A stretch of DNA of 64,000 nucleotides, taken from NCBI RefSeq assembly GCF_008831285.2, contig NC_045141.1:4357224-4421223 (forward strand), in the 5' to 3' direction. Position 1 is the stretch's first letter. Every line of letters begins with the position of its first letter. Positions 1 to 12,215 of the stretch are shown here, piece after piece. The position numbers were made by a program, and so were the translations under genes. The notes under the pieces were generated by a model. The model was not told the origin of the DNA and made no database searches. It saw only the letters and a program-made list of their open reading frames with translations. The DNA comes from Nymphaea colorata (lineage: Eukaryota > Streptophyta > Magnoliopsida > Nymphaeales > Nymphaeaceae).

Positions 1-456
1 AATCTGACCCAATAAAGTTATAAGACTAGATTGTAATCTTATTTCATTAGCTGACCTGGGTCATTGGTCCTTAGTTAAGAGAAATTAGTGGTTCTGGCCC
101 TCTGGGTTTAGACCCAGGTTTTCAATCTCATGACGGTCAACAACTTAATTAATTAACATTCGGACTGAGTTTCTAGGCCTTACCTGACACGATTGTTGAC
201 TCGCTTGGAGCCTTTTTCACCGCAGCCTTTTGTTTTTACGGTTGACTGAGTTATGTTTTTATGGACGTAAATAGGTCAGATTCGAGTCAGATATTAATTG
301 GAACAAATCTGATCTATTCACAACCTTAATGGAGGAGACCACAAGAGTGTTCATACCTAATCAAGTTTCACTAACAACCCTACTGACCTGTTATTGAAGT
401 CTGATCACCCAAGTCGAGTTAGTCAGGTCATTAGGCACCACATGCATTTCAATGCA
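1..456. other. Intergenic, no gene seen
   Basis: Ordinary AT-rich sequence with no coding similarity, RNA gene or repeat boundary that I can recognise. Confidence 0.5.
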
Positions 457-498
<42 letters not shown>

Positions 499-536
499 AT
501 CTCAAAAGCGACCATGTCCCTTCCAACCTCCCTTGG

Positions 537-594
<58 letters not shown>

Positions 595-620
595 GTATGT
601 ATATATATATATACATATAC
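457..620. repeat. Compound microsatellite (TA)n/(GT)n/(GTAT)n
   Basis: Alternating TA runs, a GT run and a GTAT run follow each other. Open frames here translate only as YIYIYI or CVCVC and are not genes. Confidence 0.95.
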
Positions 621-759
621 ACATTTTTTGAAGGTGACTAATAGCACTTAAGTTTGGGGGTTTTTGCCTGGTTATATGACATCTGTATTGGACAAGCTCT
701 GAGTTTAAAATGATGGAAAATACATTTTATATATATACGCGTGCTCACACAGACATCGA

Positions 760-1078
760 GAGAGTGGGTTTCTCTAAAAGCTGACCAGCCGGCAGCTCCC
801 ATCCGAACCCATGGACCAAGATCGTGGCCATCAGCTGCATCATCCTATACCCATGCTCATGCCAGGGCAAATTCTTTGGCCTGCTCTGAATGATATAACT
901 TCAAATCAGTCCCCTTTACATCTATGTGCTCATACTTGGATCCAGACATGAACCTCTCCGGCTGGAACTCCAGTGGATTGGTCCATATGCTCGGGTCCCG
1001 GCTGGTAGCCCAGACGTTGACCAAGAGACGCACACCATTGGGGATGTGGTAGCCAGTAACCTGGCAGCGAAAAAGCAA
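760..1078 (-). pseudogene. Cytochrome P450 C-terminal fragment (CYP71 clan)
   Basis: On the minus strand from about 1078 downward the reading is like the P450 region after helix K: GYHIPNGVRLLVNVWATSRD, then the PERF motif (NPLEFQPERF). The heme-binding loop follows in a shifted frame as FRAGQRICPG, which fits FxxGxRxCxG with its ligand cysteine, near 860-890. A further shift gives the C-terminal LVHGFEWELPAG at about 785-830. The order matches the last ~100 residues of an A-type plant P450 monooxygenase, which would be ER-anchored and heme-dependent. The frame changes, and the absence of the rest of the ~500-residue protein upstream, make it a broken fragment. The subfamily is uncertain; it resembles CYP75/CYP92-like C-termini. 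Confidence 0.8.
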
Positions 1079-1394
1079 TTAATTTGCCTATTTCTTGCTT
1101 ATCTAGAGTACCCATCTCATTCATGAGGACCATTTCATTCATTTTGAGAGAAAAACAAGAAGAAAAAGGTCTGAACTAATACTAGTTTACGAAAATACAC
1201 AGCATCTATAATAATTTTCACCATTTAAATTGGCTTTGTATGCCACTCTAGGGTTTCCATGGAGAAAAATTAACTCATTTTGAAAAGTTAAAAACTGTAA
1301 TCATGTTCCAAAAACCACCCGCAAAATCATCAGTCTTCAAAATGAACGGAACCAAAGGATTTGAACCAAATGCACTATCTTGCAAACTCTCACA
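1079..1394. other. Spacer, possibly degraded LTR
   Basis: No coding similarity. It lies just upstream of a recognisable LTR end and may be the eroded remainder of that LTR, but I cannot align it. Confidence 0.3.
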
Positions 1395-2240
1395 TTTCAA
1401 AAATAAAACTGTATTTTTCGGAAGTACTCAAAAAACTAAAATAAATTTTAGAATACAAATACAAACAGACGATGACCATGATGGGACCCATCATTGTTTG
1501 GCTATGATTATCATTGATGCATTTCCACTAACTTGAACATCATCTATATTGCCTATGTTAAAGCATTTCTGTTTCTTTGAACTTGACTCCATTGACATTA
1601 CATTACATTGTTTGATGATTTTATTTGCTCTTTTGCATATAAGACTAATTAAGGAGGATCAATCATGTTCACCTAGATCTAGGATCAAATATAACCCTCT
1701 TCAATTTAATGTTTGATTGAAAACAGTGTTTGTTCTTTTACCTTATTTTAATTACTGTCTTAGGAAACATTGCATTAGAGACAACCAATCTTGCATGTTT
1801 GCTCATATTTTAAAACTTCATATATTTATTTGTCTTGGTCATCATGTTACTGAGCTTGGTCTTAGGTAGTAGCACAAGACTAAGTCTTATAATTAGACCA
1901 TACCTTTGGCGGAAAAACCCTCTCTTTAGTACTATGAGTGGTAATTTGTGGTATATTGTTGGATGAACAAAGAAGAGTAGAAAAACTTTACCGTTAGTTG
2001 AGGAAGAATCTATGCTATTACTAAGTCATTTAGATATAGTATATAGACATAAATTGATATTGCATTATCATGATGCAAAGTTATCTCAATATACCTCTTT
2101 TTCTTAAAGTGTTGGATGTGCACAAAGCCTTATTTGGTGATTTATGACCTCATTATATGTCCTTATCTCATATTGTCCTTATTAACTTTGTCAATCTTTC
2201 CCACTAATTTGATCTCTATCCTTTAGAGTCTATACTCAAG

Positions 2241-3457
2241 ATGTATTATTTTTAACATGGTGTTACCTTCCTTTGTGATCACATCCTTTTCGGAAAAGAA
2301 CTCGAACGTCTACTTATGTTTTTCTTAAGTTTGGACCCTTGGCTCCCAAATGGTATCGGCACATCTCACCTTCTCTCGGATGTTTCCTTCTTATTTTGAT
2401 GAATGTGAGCTAGAGACAGTGGCAGCCAGAGGAATGCAATCAGTGGATGGGAATTTAGTTTTTGTTGTTGCCGAGTGATGGAACCCAAGGACCTCTCTTT
2501 TTGGTTTCCTTAAGGAGAAATGACAGTATTATTGAATAAATTCAATGAAATACTTGACCTCCTTACCCCGACTTGTAATCTAAATGACCTATTGGAGAAA
2601 AAATTTCTTATGAACCCAACTAAAATTAATGTAAATGACCTTATAGCTCACTTTACGGGACGAAAAACTTGTCCCCTAGTAGAAAACAATGAAAACTGAA
2701 GCATCAACCTAAAAACCTTACATGAACAATTTGGAGCCTATGTTGAGCATTCCACCTTATCTTGGAAATCCATAAGAAGAATCAACCACTGCATGATGCT
2801 TTGCACAGTAGGATGACTGACCCTCTTAACCAATCGAACTAACCTCCTAGATGTTTGTATCACCCAACTTTTTTGGATACCGAAGCATAATAGGCTCGAC
2901 ACTTGTCAGCGGCAATCACAACGTTAGCTTTCCTTTACCAAGGATGCACCCGCTTCACCATTGGAGACACAAACTACGTGGAAGGATGTACGTATGCTTT
3001 AAAATCATGGTTTCTCAAGCATGTGGAATCCCGAGCCCTTTTATTCAGAAACACTGATGGAACATTAACAATCTTAGAACAATACCATCATTTGATCGAG
3101 CAGCTAGACGAAGAAGAGAACCTTTTGGATTATTATAATCGTCAACAAAGTCAACGTAGATACACTCACCATTACCATGGTCGTTCTACACTCTTGGATG
3201 CCTATTTCATAGTTGATCATCATGCTAATAGAAACATACGACAATTCTCTCAGAGATAGAAGATGGTTTCCATGCATTCCCCGATTAGAGCTATTCCCGA
3301 ATTCAATCTCAACTCTCCTCAATGGGTATCACTGTTCACAGTAGCTCGACAAAAACGAAAGATACAGATATCTTATACTTGGTTCACATGCCCAGTAGAA
3401 AAGAAGGAATACGGCGAGTGGTGGGATGCCAACCAACCACCATCCATCCTTCCTTGA
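2241..3457 (+). pseudogene. Plant-mobile-domain (PMD) ORF1 relic
   Basis: This is the degenerate counterpart of the 406-residue PMD ORF at 45020-46240. It begins at an equivalent ATG and ends at an equivalent stop after the shared end NQPPSILP. Recognisable blocks are the WYR start motif (near 2350), the TIGDTNYVEGCTYAL block (near 2960) and the VKKEYAEWWDAN-like end. The frame is broken several times; for example a TGA replaces an arginine codon near 2477 and another TGA lies near 2697. It cannot make the protein. PMD proteins of plants include MAIN/MAIL1, and the domain is known to travel in transposons. Confidence 0.8.
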
Positions 3458-3647
3458 AAGTTTCTGTTGTCAACTTTGTACTTTTTATTTATAGTGTCTT
3501 CAATCATTGTCATCTACAATCAGTTAATGATTTTTCTACTTGTAATTTTAAACTCTTAATGCAATATCAACCTTCATTTTGTTATCATTTCCTTTCAATA
3601 ACTTTTCAATTTCCCATCTTATAAGGTGAATATTTGATGCCAACATA

Positions 3648-4960
3648 ATGGTTGAAACAAAAGCACAAGCTAAGCAGGCCCCTTAGAACAAAGCTTCATC
3701 TTCCGTCCTATACCAGAGACACTTGACTTCTCATAATTGAACCAGAAGGCTACCATATATTCTAGTTGTTTATGGAGCACTTCATTAGGGAGCAAGAAGG
3801 ACAAAAGACTCTCATGCTAACTCCAAAACCAGCAATTGAAAAAAGAAACCAGAAAGACAACAAGCCTTCTCCTTCAGATCCGAATAAAGACCATTTAATT
3901 CAGACTCGACAACTAGTAAGGATGAAAAGCTTGAATTGCTTCTACCAAAGAAGAAGATGATGATGAAAAAAAGCAAGAAAGAAATGGAAATCATAGGGGA
4001 TAGCAGCTCACCAGCCCTATCTCAGGTGAAAGTTCGGAAGATAAACAAAAAAGAAAAGAAAGCCTGAGAAAGACAAAAGGTCAAAGAGTATATCCCAAGT
4101 AGCAGCTAGAATAGCAAGAGTTCTTAAGAGAAAGTAAAAGAAGTCAATGGCAAAAAGAAAAAAGTAAGATCAAAGTCAGGCAAATAAAGTGATGACGAAG
4201 TCCACTTAAGCACAAGTTTTATGACATGGAGAAAAAAATGAACAACCTTGAACTTAAGGGGAAGGAAAAACATTTATACTCATGCGAAGATTATTACCTA
4301 CGCATTGAAGGAGATAAAGACATAAAGAGTTTTCTTAAGGAGTTTGTCAAGTATGATGGAACCACTTCTCCGCATGTTCACCTCTCAACATTCATCAATG
4401 ATTGTTACAAGATCCGAAAAAATAACAAAGCATTGTTTCGGTACTTCTCAAGGAGTCTCAAAGGCACCGTTGTGCAATTGTACAAAGAAAACATTAACCT
4501 AGTTCAACTAAAGAAATTTGATAAATTGTTAACATGTTCATCGAGAGATTTGAGCAAAATATCTCAATGGCTCTGACTCTCAATATCGTTTGTAGTCTCC
4601 ATCAAAAGCAAAGAAAAAAGGCTTGAGAATTCATTCAAAAATGGAGAATTCAATGGAACAAGATGAGGAAGCCTATCTCTGAAACACATGCTCTATCACT
4701 TGTTAGGAAAAATCTTGCCCATTCTTTAAAGAGTCTCATCTGCAATGCTCCAACCAAGACCTTTGTCGATTTGATCAAATACGCATATTCAATAAATGAA
4801 GGAATTGAATTAGGCAATTTTGATGAAATTATTGCATCCAAATACAAAGAAGAGGGTAAGAAAAGAAGTAAAACCCAGTTACCCACTCACTTCATAGCAA
4901 ATTCTGATACTCTAAAGCACAATTGCAACATATTATAAGCATGACAAAGAGACAACCAAA
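3648..4960 (+). pseudogene. Retrotransposon gag relic
   Basis: It starts with the same MVETKAQAKQ-type N-terminus as the intact gag at 46411, but a TAG follows within about 12 codons. The lysine-rich middle, the conserved gag core (4226-4580, with GTVVQLYKENINLVQLKKF) and the following helix block (4660-4900, ending near KTQLPTHFIANSD) are recognisable in three frames. Similarity ends just before the point where the intact copy continues to its CxxH...GH...DC motif. Confidence 0.8.
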
Positions 4961-4990
4961 AGAAAAGCACTGGAGGATTTATCGGGACAA

Positions 4991-7231
4991 CCAACTTGGG
5001 TCTACCTTGATTTAATTTGACTTCGTATTCATTGACACCAACCTACTTAAGGGAGGAGGGTGCTTCTCGAAAGATGCCCATTTTTCATGTGGGCCTCTTC
5101 ATATTTTTTTACGAGGGTTTACTCTTGGTGATTAGAAGTTGAATACAATGTGGTTTTAAAAGTCCTCATGCGCTAGTGACTACAAACGCATCTTCATTCC
5201 CCTGCTTCTATCCACCATCCGTCCTAGGGCTTTCCTGGACAGTGAGTGCCTACTGCGACGCAGGCCGGGTTACATTCTGTGAACTTCACTCCAGTGCTAT
5301 GCTATTAAAAAAGATCCACAAATACAATGTTGCCAATCATTCAATTAGGGTCGGGAGGGCCATGGGCTCCCCTACTACTACTCCCTCTTCCGGCTCATTC
5401 TGTCCCTGTCCACGATCCTAACTTTCATCACCCACCAGCATCATTACAGAATTAAACCATCTCTATTCTATCTATCGAGGGACTCCGGGAGAGCATAATC
5501 TCTGCCGAGGAGCTTTGGCTTCTTTATCGAGAAAACTAAAAGTTGAAACAAACAAGTGCCAAACTCATTTTGAGGCGAAGCTAGGAATTTTTTATCATAA
5601 GGGGTAAACTATAGTTTAAAAATTTTAACAGGAGTGGAAATAAAAATTTTCAACCTTTTTATATATATCAAATTAAAATTTTTTAGACCACAGCACACTA
5701 AGCAAATCGATGATAAAAAAGAAATTAAACGATCGTCTTAGTTTGGGGTGTGAGGAACCGATTGTAATAGAATGTCACTCTGCAGTTAAATTAGTTGAAA
5801 AAATAGGTTACCTGAAAGTTGTCAAGTGTTTGACAAGGCAAATTTGTTACTTGCCCTACTACCTAGATATGTCAACAACCTCGAAGGCTGTGGTTTTCCA
5901 TTTCCCAAAATGAGTGGCCCCTACCTTAGAACTAGTCATTTTTGGAAGGTCGACCTAATTTTTGAGAAACGCTGCTTCAAGTATTTACTTTGTTTAACGG
6001 TCATCGACCTTAGGTCATTAACTTTCTTTTTCATACTTTTAACTATCTTGTATCCATTTTGAATAAAAAAACCAAAAAAGGGGGAAAGCATCAAGTTCAC
6101 GCGTTTCAGGAAGACTAATTATAATCATACAGAAAGTTGACCCAGTCTACTTGATGACAAGCAATCATGATTAATTGAACAATACTACCTACCAAGAAAA
6201 AGATGCGCCAAACACAAATGTTTGATTCATACATGATCATGAATCATCTGTTCTATAAATATACCCAAAAGTAACATTTTGTCAAGTATTATTGTCAAGA
6301 AAAAGATGACGCCAAACACAAATGTTTGATTCATACATGAACAGTTGGACCGGACTAGCTCTGCACCAATAATTCAGCCTTATCAGCACAAGGTTTTCAG
6401 GTCACCAACTAAATCTTCCTAACTGGCTGGCAATGTTAAAACTCTCCGTTGTCTTTTCCACTCCATAACCATTTCAATGTCCAATCTCCATTTAACAGTG
6501 TTTGTGAACGAGCATTTTTTCACTAAAAAAGAGGTCAGCTATTACACGAGATAAACAACAATCCTATAAAAAATTTAAGGGCAATAGTTTTCTTGTATTA
6601 TAAGACAAATTGGAGGTTATGAGCATGGTCAATGTACTTTACCTTAGTTAGGTAGCTAGCAGAATATGGTAACATCAAGTAGGAATTTAAAACATAAAGT
6701 TCCCCTTTTCACTCGTTTACCAAAACAACCAGAACATCCAGATTCTCTTTACTAGAAATTTTCCAAAGTTCTTTCAACTGGTCATACTGGCACATAGCAA
6801 ACACAAGCTTGTGGCAAATGCACAAGAACCCATTTCTCATCAAGTGAGAAACTACTTCCCATCTCAGTGGTGAATCTTGGAAAAAGATTGGGTAGGCAAG
6901 TACTCATTTCATTAAATCAAAACATAAACATACATCTTTCTCAAAAACCATAGGGAAACAATTGGTTTGTCCTTACGAGAATGAGAAGATATTTATTGAT
7001 CTCATCATCAGAGGAACATGAGGTTAGACATTTTACTGCACAATATTAAATCACAACTCATGTATATACGGCGACATCTCCACATCCTGATAACTATTAC
7101 AAAGAAAAAGGACAACTGCGACAAACAAATCAAGAAGTTCAAATCTCATACACCAAAAGACAAATCAGACATTGAAAGGTAGGAAACAAATTACAATCTC
7201 TACTTCCTCCTCACATGAATGGTTCAAAGCT
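4991..7231. other. Intergenic, no gene recognised
   Basis: No protein family is recognised in any frame. A ~45-bp segment (GAAAAAGATG-CGCCAAACAC to CATACATGA) occurs twice, near 6195-6240 and 6299-6342. The stretch 5165-5560 is less AT-rich than its surroundings and could be organelle-derived, but I cannot confirm that. Confidence 0.35.
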
Positions 7232-7444
7232 TCAATAAGTAGATGAACCATGCTCTGAACCAGTCCCTGATATAGTGGAGCTCGTTTGCGGTCCTACAGA
7301 GATGCTTCTGATATTCCAGATCGGAGGTGCAGGAGGCAAAATGGACGGAAGAATCACGGAGCTGTTTTCAAGCATGGCAACAACCTTGGAGATTCTTGGC
7401 CTGCTTGGTGCATCTTGTTGGACACAAAGCAGGCCAATATGGAT

Positions 7445-7545
7445 GTATGTCAACTTCTTGCAGAGCGCTGTTCTCCCCCCAATATGGACACAAGTTCCTT
7501 CCAATATTTCATCGACAACTTGCAGAGCGCTGTTCTCCCCCCAAA
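7445..7545. repeat. Short direct duplication in CRK 3' exon
   Basis: The phrase TTGCAGAGCGCTGTTCTCCC occurs twice, about 67 bp apart. It lies next to the CRK C-terminal exon and extends its reading frame artificially. Confidence 0.75.
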
Positions 7546-8667
7546 GTCTCCATACCTACTCCAAAATTGACATTTTTTTTTATTATTTACTGTGAAGGAC
7601 TTCAACAATACATATATCCATGGCGGAGAGTTTTTAATATGTCCAAAAAGTCGCTAGGCAAAGCAATTTCTAATTGTATTTGTATTCTTGATATTGTAAT
7701 ATACACATGAGCTTTGCTTGAAAATGGCTTAGACACCAATGGAACACCTAGATATTGTGAAATTTAAACAAGAATAGCAGTGGCAAACAAAATTAAATAC
7801 GTACTAAATTGCAGAAGCACAAGCGATGTTAATCACTTACATAATTTAATAGAGTTTCATCTATCTCTTGTAAGAAGCTGTTGCTTTTTCCACTTATGAT
7901 CTCCAGCAGCAAAACACCAAAGCTGAAGACATCTAGCTTTACAGATACCTAACCTTCAAAAAAGTATTCTGGTGCAATATATCCACTGCAAAGAAGTAGA
8001 AGAAGGTTTGGACAAAATAACACTGACTGGCTAGACTGCTTAGATGTTGACACTTTTCTTGCATGTTAATTGCATGTTCTAGTAAATGACTAGGCGTAAC
8101 TTAAGCAAAAGCGGAGAGACATGATATGCAATGGCCCATATATATTATGGGAATGAGTTGCGAAATCTTCCTATGCTTGGGAGAGAATGACAATATTTAG
8201 GCCATGTAGGTAACGAATTGGTCGAGCGAGAAAAAGTTTCATGCACCTTGCCCACCATGCAGAGTTAAAGAAGGAAAGACATTTTGGTAATTTCTTAAAA
8301 AGAAATATCCCTTATAGTTTTTTTTGTTCTTTTTTCATTTTGAATTTTGTCTTTATAAAAACTTTTCTTTTTCAGTATGAATTAAAAGTATTTTAGTCAT
8401 TAACCATACTACACACAAAAAAATCATGCACCATAATGACACATATAACCCGCTTCCTGATCAAGCATGTAGGCAATAAGTTGATATCCAAGAGGCCTTA
8501 CACTCGAGCCATTTTTTCTGCTAGGCAATTAAAGTTGGCATTGTGGATTACCCTATATTGGAGTACCACGTACAAAGGAACATGTTCCTTGTGGGAGGTC
8601 GACGACACTGAAAATTTTATGTGGACATGGCTTGGGAATACACACTTACTTTGATAGATTTAAAACA

Positions 8668-8772
8668 ATCTCAGTCCTTGATTTTTATGCAGACCAACGG
8701 TTGAAAGAAAAAAAAAGCATTTCATCATTTTTTCTTCATCTCAGTCCTTGATTTTTATGCAGACCAAAGGTT
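8668..8772. repeat. Tandem duplication inside CRK intron
   Basis: Two copies of CTCAGTCCTTGATTTTTATG plus following bases lie about 70 bp apart, separated by an A/T-rich tract. Confidence 0.75.
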
Positions 8773-11125
8773 ATATATATAGTTTATAACCTTCCAGGTG
8801 TCAACTGAAGCAAACTAATAGGCAAATTGGATCTAATATATATGCTTACTCTTAAGTGAGTAATAGGCGGGGGCATCACATGGTAACTAGTCAGGTATGT
8901 GTTAGAATGGACAGGATAAGTTGGGCAGCACGCTAATTTCCGTGATCAAGACTAGACAGCTATCCTACCTTAGGTGACAATTTAAGAGAGCATCACTGAA
9001 CTAATATACTTTCGGGAGGAACCTGCCAACTAAATTTGGGATAACTGGAACACAAACACTACTTAATGTCGGTATATGATTTATAGCTTTTACAATAAGT
9101 AACAACCAATTTACCGAGTCCCCACAATTCAAATGTTTTGGCTTGTGTTTGGTTTGTGTCGAAGATCTTTGCAGTGCCGAAGTCTGATGTCTTGGGGTTC
9201 GTGTCTTCATCTAATAAGACATTACTTGCTTTCAGATCCCTGTGAACAATTCTAAGCCTTGAATCTTCATGAAGATATAAAATCCCTCTGGCTATTCCAT
9301 TTATGAGCTTGAAACGTACTGGCCAATCCAATTGCATGTGCTTCATTGGCTCTCCTTTCAAAGTAAAATAAAATTAAAGGTAAATTGAGATTTTCCTTTC
9401 TGGCAGTGTTAAGCAAATATGCAACATTAAACAATAATGTACAAAAGAATTTCACGTCCAAACATCCATATATACACGCACATACATATATTAGGCAACA
9501 CTTTTACTCAATTAAATTACAATGCTAGAGCTTTTTTTTTGTTATATAAGGTTCAGCTCATTTAATGTAGAAACCATCAAATTGGATGATGTTTATACAT
9601 AAATTTGTTGATCATATCTTTAGGGTTCTATGAAAGAAAAAAAAAATCTAATTCTACTCTTGTATCTCTGGTTCCACCACTGCACTACAAGACGACCCCT
9701 TAAGGCAAAAAAAACATAACGAGCAAAGGCTAAAACAAGCTTACCAAAGGGAAAATTGTCGAGACTTGTGTTCTGCACATACTCATAGACGAGTATCTTC
9801 TCTTCAGCTTCCATAAAGCCTCCTAAAAGTCGGACAAGATTTCTGTGTTGAAGTTTGGTGAGTGTCAGCACCTCATTGTCGAATTGCTTCGGACCATGCC
9901 CTGTATTGCGTGACAGCCTCTTTACAGCTGTTTCTTGACCATCGGGTAGGGTTGTTGGCCCTGACAAAGCGATGTTTAGTGAAGGAAATTAACAAGCGTA
10001 GTAACTCGGATTCAATAGCAGCTCTCTCGTTTTCCGAACTGATGCGTTATAAATTTTTAATCAGGGCCGGGAAATTGAGTATAGAAGGCTACTCTATATA
10101 TACCCTCTAAACTGCACCGGATCCTCCCTCTCTAAGCTTATTTTTGAGTGCAAAATCATCCGTGGCGCTTTGACAGTAGCCAAGTCGAGTGTTGCTCCAT
10201 CCATCGCATCTGCTCTCCTCAAAGCTGAAATGAACTCCAAAAATATACAAGGTAAATAGGGTAATTGCATTGTGGTGCCGCAGATCCAGCAAAACGAGGC
10301 CAATTTGGTTTTTCCTTTCATGCGTTGGGGTACTGAAATTTTCTTCGGTCAAGCTCTGTATGGAGGTCTGACATCTGAATCCGAATTTGATTTTTGGACT
10401 GAATTCGGACCATAGTATAGACACATTGGGTATATAATATTATTTAACATGATGTCTGATCTGAATTCAAATCTAACCAATATTTGTGAAAATCTGAATA
10501 TTTTTTTTTATATGGTTCGATTCTTAGTCGAATTTATTGACATCCCTAACCCTGGTTTGGTTTGCCAAAACTGTCTCTCCATATCTGCGTAAACATGGTA
10601 ACTTTTCTTGGATTGGCTGTCTCCATGACAAGGACTAAGTCACCGAAGACTTTAAGTTCTCGTGTGGCCAATTAACGTGCTGATAAAAACAAAACTGTTG
10701 CTAGTGACTTTAGTTGTTCACAAATCTGGATTATGGTTGGAAGATTGAAAGTATGTCTGAGACTATTTTCTATGCATTCAATGGATTACATCCGTTCTTC
10801 GCAGGATCAAGTAAATGTATTATACAACATGGCAAACTTAGTTTTTCCATAAAAAATTCGCTGAATTTTAAAATAAGTTAAAACACTGAAAGTCAAATGT
10901 AAAAAATATGAAAGTAAAAATTTGGTCAGTACTAAAGATTGTAAAAAAACCTGAAGAAGACACTGAAAAACAAAAGACGTGTTTTTCAATTTGGCTAAAA
11001 AAGTTACTTCCTGTTTCTTCAGCGGACTTATTTTTAATATTTTTAATGTTTTTTTGGGGAACAAAACTGATTTTCTGTAACGCTGTTGTGAAATATATGA
11101 ACGGCTAAACCGGTGTTTAAACAAA

Positions 11126-11128
<3 letters not shown>

Positions 11129-11158
<30 letters not shown>
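11129..11158. repeat. (CT)n microsatellite
   Basis: About fifteen CT units lie in an intron of the CRK pseudogene. Confidence 0.95.
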
Positions 11159-11161
<3 letters not shown>

Positions 11162-12083
11162 ACTTTCTCTCATTTATAAGGTTACGGTTTCTCCCAACCT
11201 TGTTGTTCTAAACCGTCGTCTTCTTCCTCCTTGCTCTGCAATCTACCAAGCTTCGACTTCGTTCTTCAAAGGCAACAAAATTCTCTCCTCCACCAGTAAA
11301 AGCCGCAAATTAAGCGAGTAATAAGAACCACAATCATGAAGACAGAGATGACGATTATGATATACATGCGTTTTCTGCCTGCATATATAAAATATTCGTG
11401 TCATAATCGGGGAGAGAGAGAGTGAGTGAGAGAGAAAAAGAGAGAGAGATTCAATAAAATGAGAATGCATAAACAAAATTTAACAAGAAGAAGTCCCCTA
11501 AATAAAGACTGGCCTGACATAGTGTTTGATGAACCATTTGATGGCGGTGGTGGAGGTGACGGAGGAGATGGGGTTGGAGTTGTTGTGTTAGCGTAAAAGA
11601 GCTCCGTATCGTACCTCACACGGCAACTTCCCGTGGCAATTTCGCAGCCGTGTGCGTCTTTGCAAGTCGTTGGGATCTTTGACCTGGTGCTGTTCAAACA
11701 CTGCTTGCAATCAGTGAGGCTGGTGTCCCCGGTGCACTGCACCAGCCCATTGATCGTCTGTAGATCGGTGTACGGGATGCTACCCATAGCGAACATGAAC
11801 CTTGAAGGCCCTGTTGTCGATTGAGAAGTCAGATCCTTGAGCAGACTCCCCAACTTCGCGTTGAAGGCTGTAGTATCTGTCACTTTACCATTTGTCCAAT
11901 ACCAAGTCCCATAATCATCAGAATTTAGGAGACCAAAGAAGTTGGTGTTGGAATAGCTGAGCTGGCACTTTTATATCATATAATGGCATCAATACTATAA
12001 GGACAGTATCCGACGACTCGTTGGGTGGAATTATGGATGCACTTCCTGCAGCTATTCTAGCCAATGTCGCCCTTGCACTGCAC

Positions 12084-12215
12084 CAAGCCAAGACGGTGGC
12101 GTCGGCCATAGAATGGGCCATGGCTGAGCTCATGCACAACCCCAGGGAGATGGTCAAGCTGCAGGAGGAGTTGAAGAGGGAAGTGGGTCTGGACCGCCAT
12201 CTAAACGATAACTAA
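12084..12215 (+). pseudogene. Cytochrome P450 I-helix fragment
   Basis: The plus-strand reading is AKTVASAIEWAMAELMHNPR followed by EMVKLQEELKREVG, matching the I-helix and following J-region of A-type plant P450s. There the acidic-threonine pair sits at the oxygen-activation site; here it is partly altered (AKT instead of DT). Only ~45 residues remain, with no flanking P450 sequence. It is on the opposite strand from the C-terminal fragment at 760-1078, so I cannot say that the two pieces came from one gene. Confidence 0.7.

Larger units (their letters stand above)
1395..4990 (+). mobile_element. Decayed, truncated Tat-type gypsy retrotransposon
   Basis: The same parts occur in the same order as at the 5' side of the large element at 40955-56579. 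There is an LTR-end-like stretch to about 1470, a diverged primer-binding region (about 1472-1492, shared core GATGGGACCC), a leader whose phrases recur at 44222-45019, a plant-mobile-domain ORF relic and a gag relic. Similarity stops near 4960-4990, so protease, RT, RNase H, integrase and 3' LTR are missing. It belongs to the same broad family but is much older, with many stops and indels. I see no target-site duplication. Confidence 0.8.
7232..11990 (-). pseudogene. Cysteine-rich receptor-like kinase (CRK, DUF26) pseudogene
   Basis: Pieces of one CRK lie in order on the minus strand. A DUF26/Gnk2 domain (about 11990-11530) has the C-x8-C-x2-C motif, CTGDTSLTDCKQC, and a Ser/Pro-rich tail. 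A membrane segment follows (about 11370-11280, RKRMYIIIVISVFMIVVL), then the kinase glycine-loop exon (10200-10110, diverged to KLREGGSGAV), N-lobe exon (9967-9750, [20 protein letters not shown]), catalytic-loop exon (9355-9130, [16 protein letters not shown] then DFG), activation/APE exon (7990-7860) and C-terminal exon (7504-7232, YIHIGLLCVQQDAPSRPRIS). CRKs are plasma-membrane kinases with two DUF26 domains. Here the signal peptide and first DUF26 domain are absent, the glycine loop is altered, and stops or frame changes occur (for example after APEYFFEG). Introns are retained, so this is not a processed copy. Confidence 0.85.

Noticed and set aside
394-651. Overlapping open frames over the TA/GT tract
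   Set aside because: They translate only as dipeptide repeats of a microsatellite and have no coding character.
5165-5560. Possible organelle-derived insert
   Set aside because: Its base composition and phrasing differ from neighbours, but I could not recognise any plastid or mitochondrial gene. A search against organelle genomes would decide.
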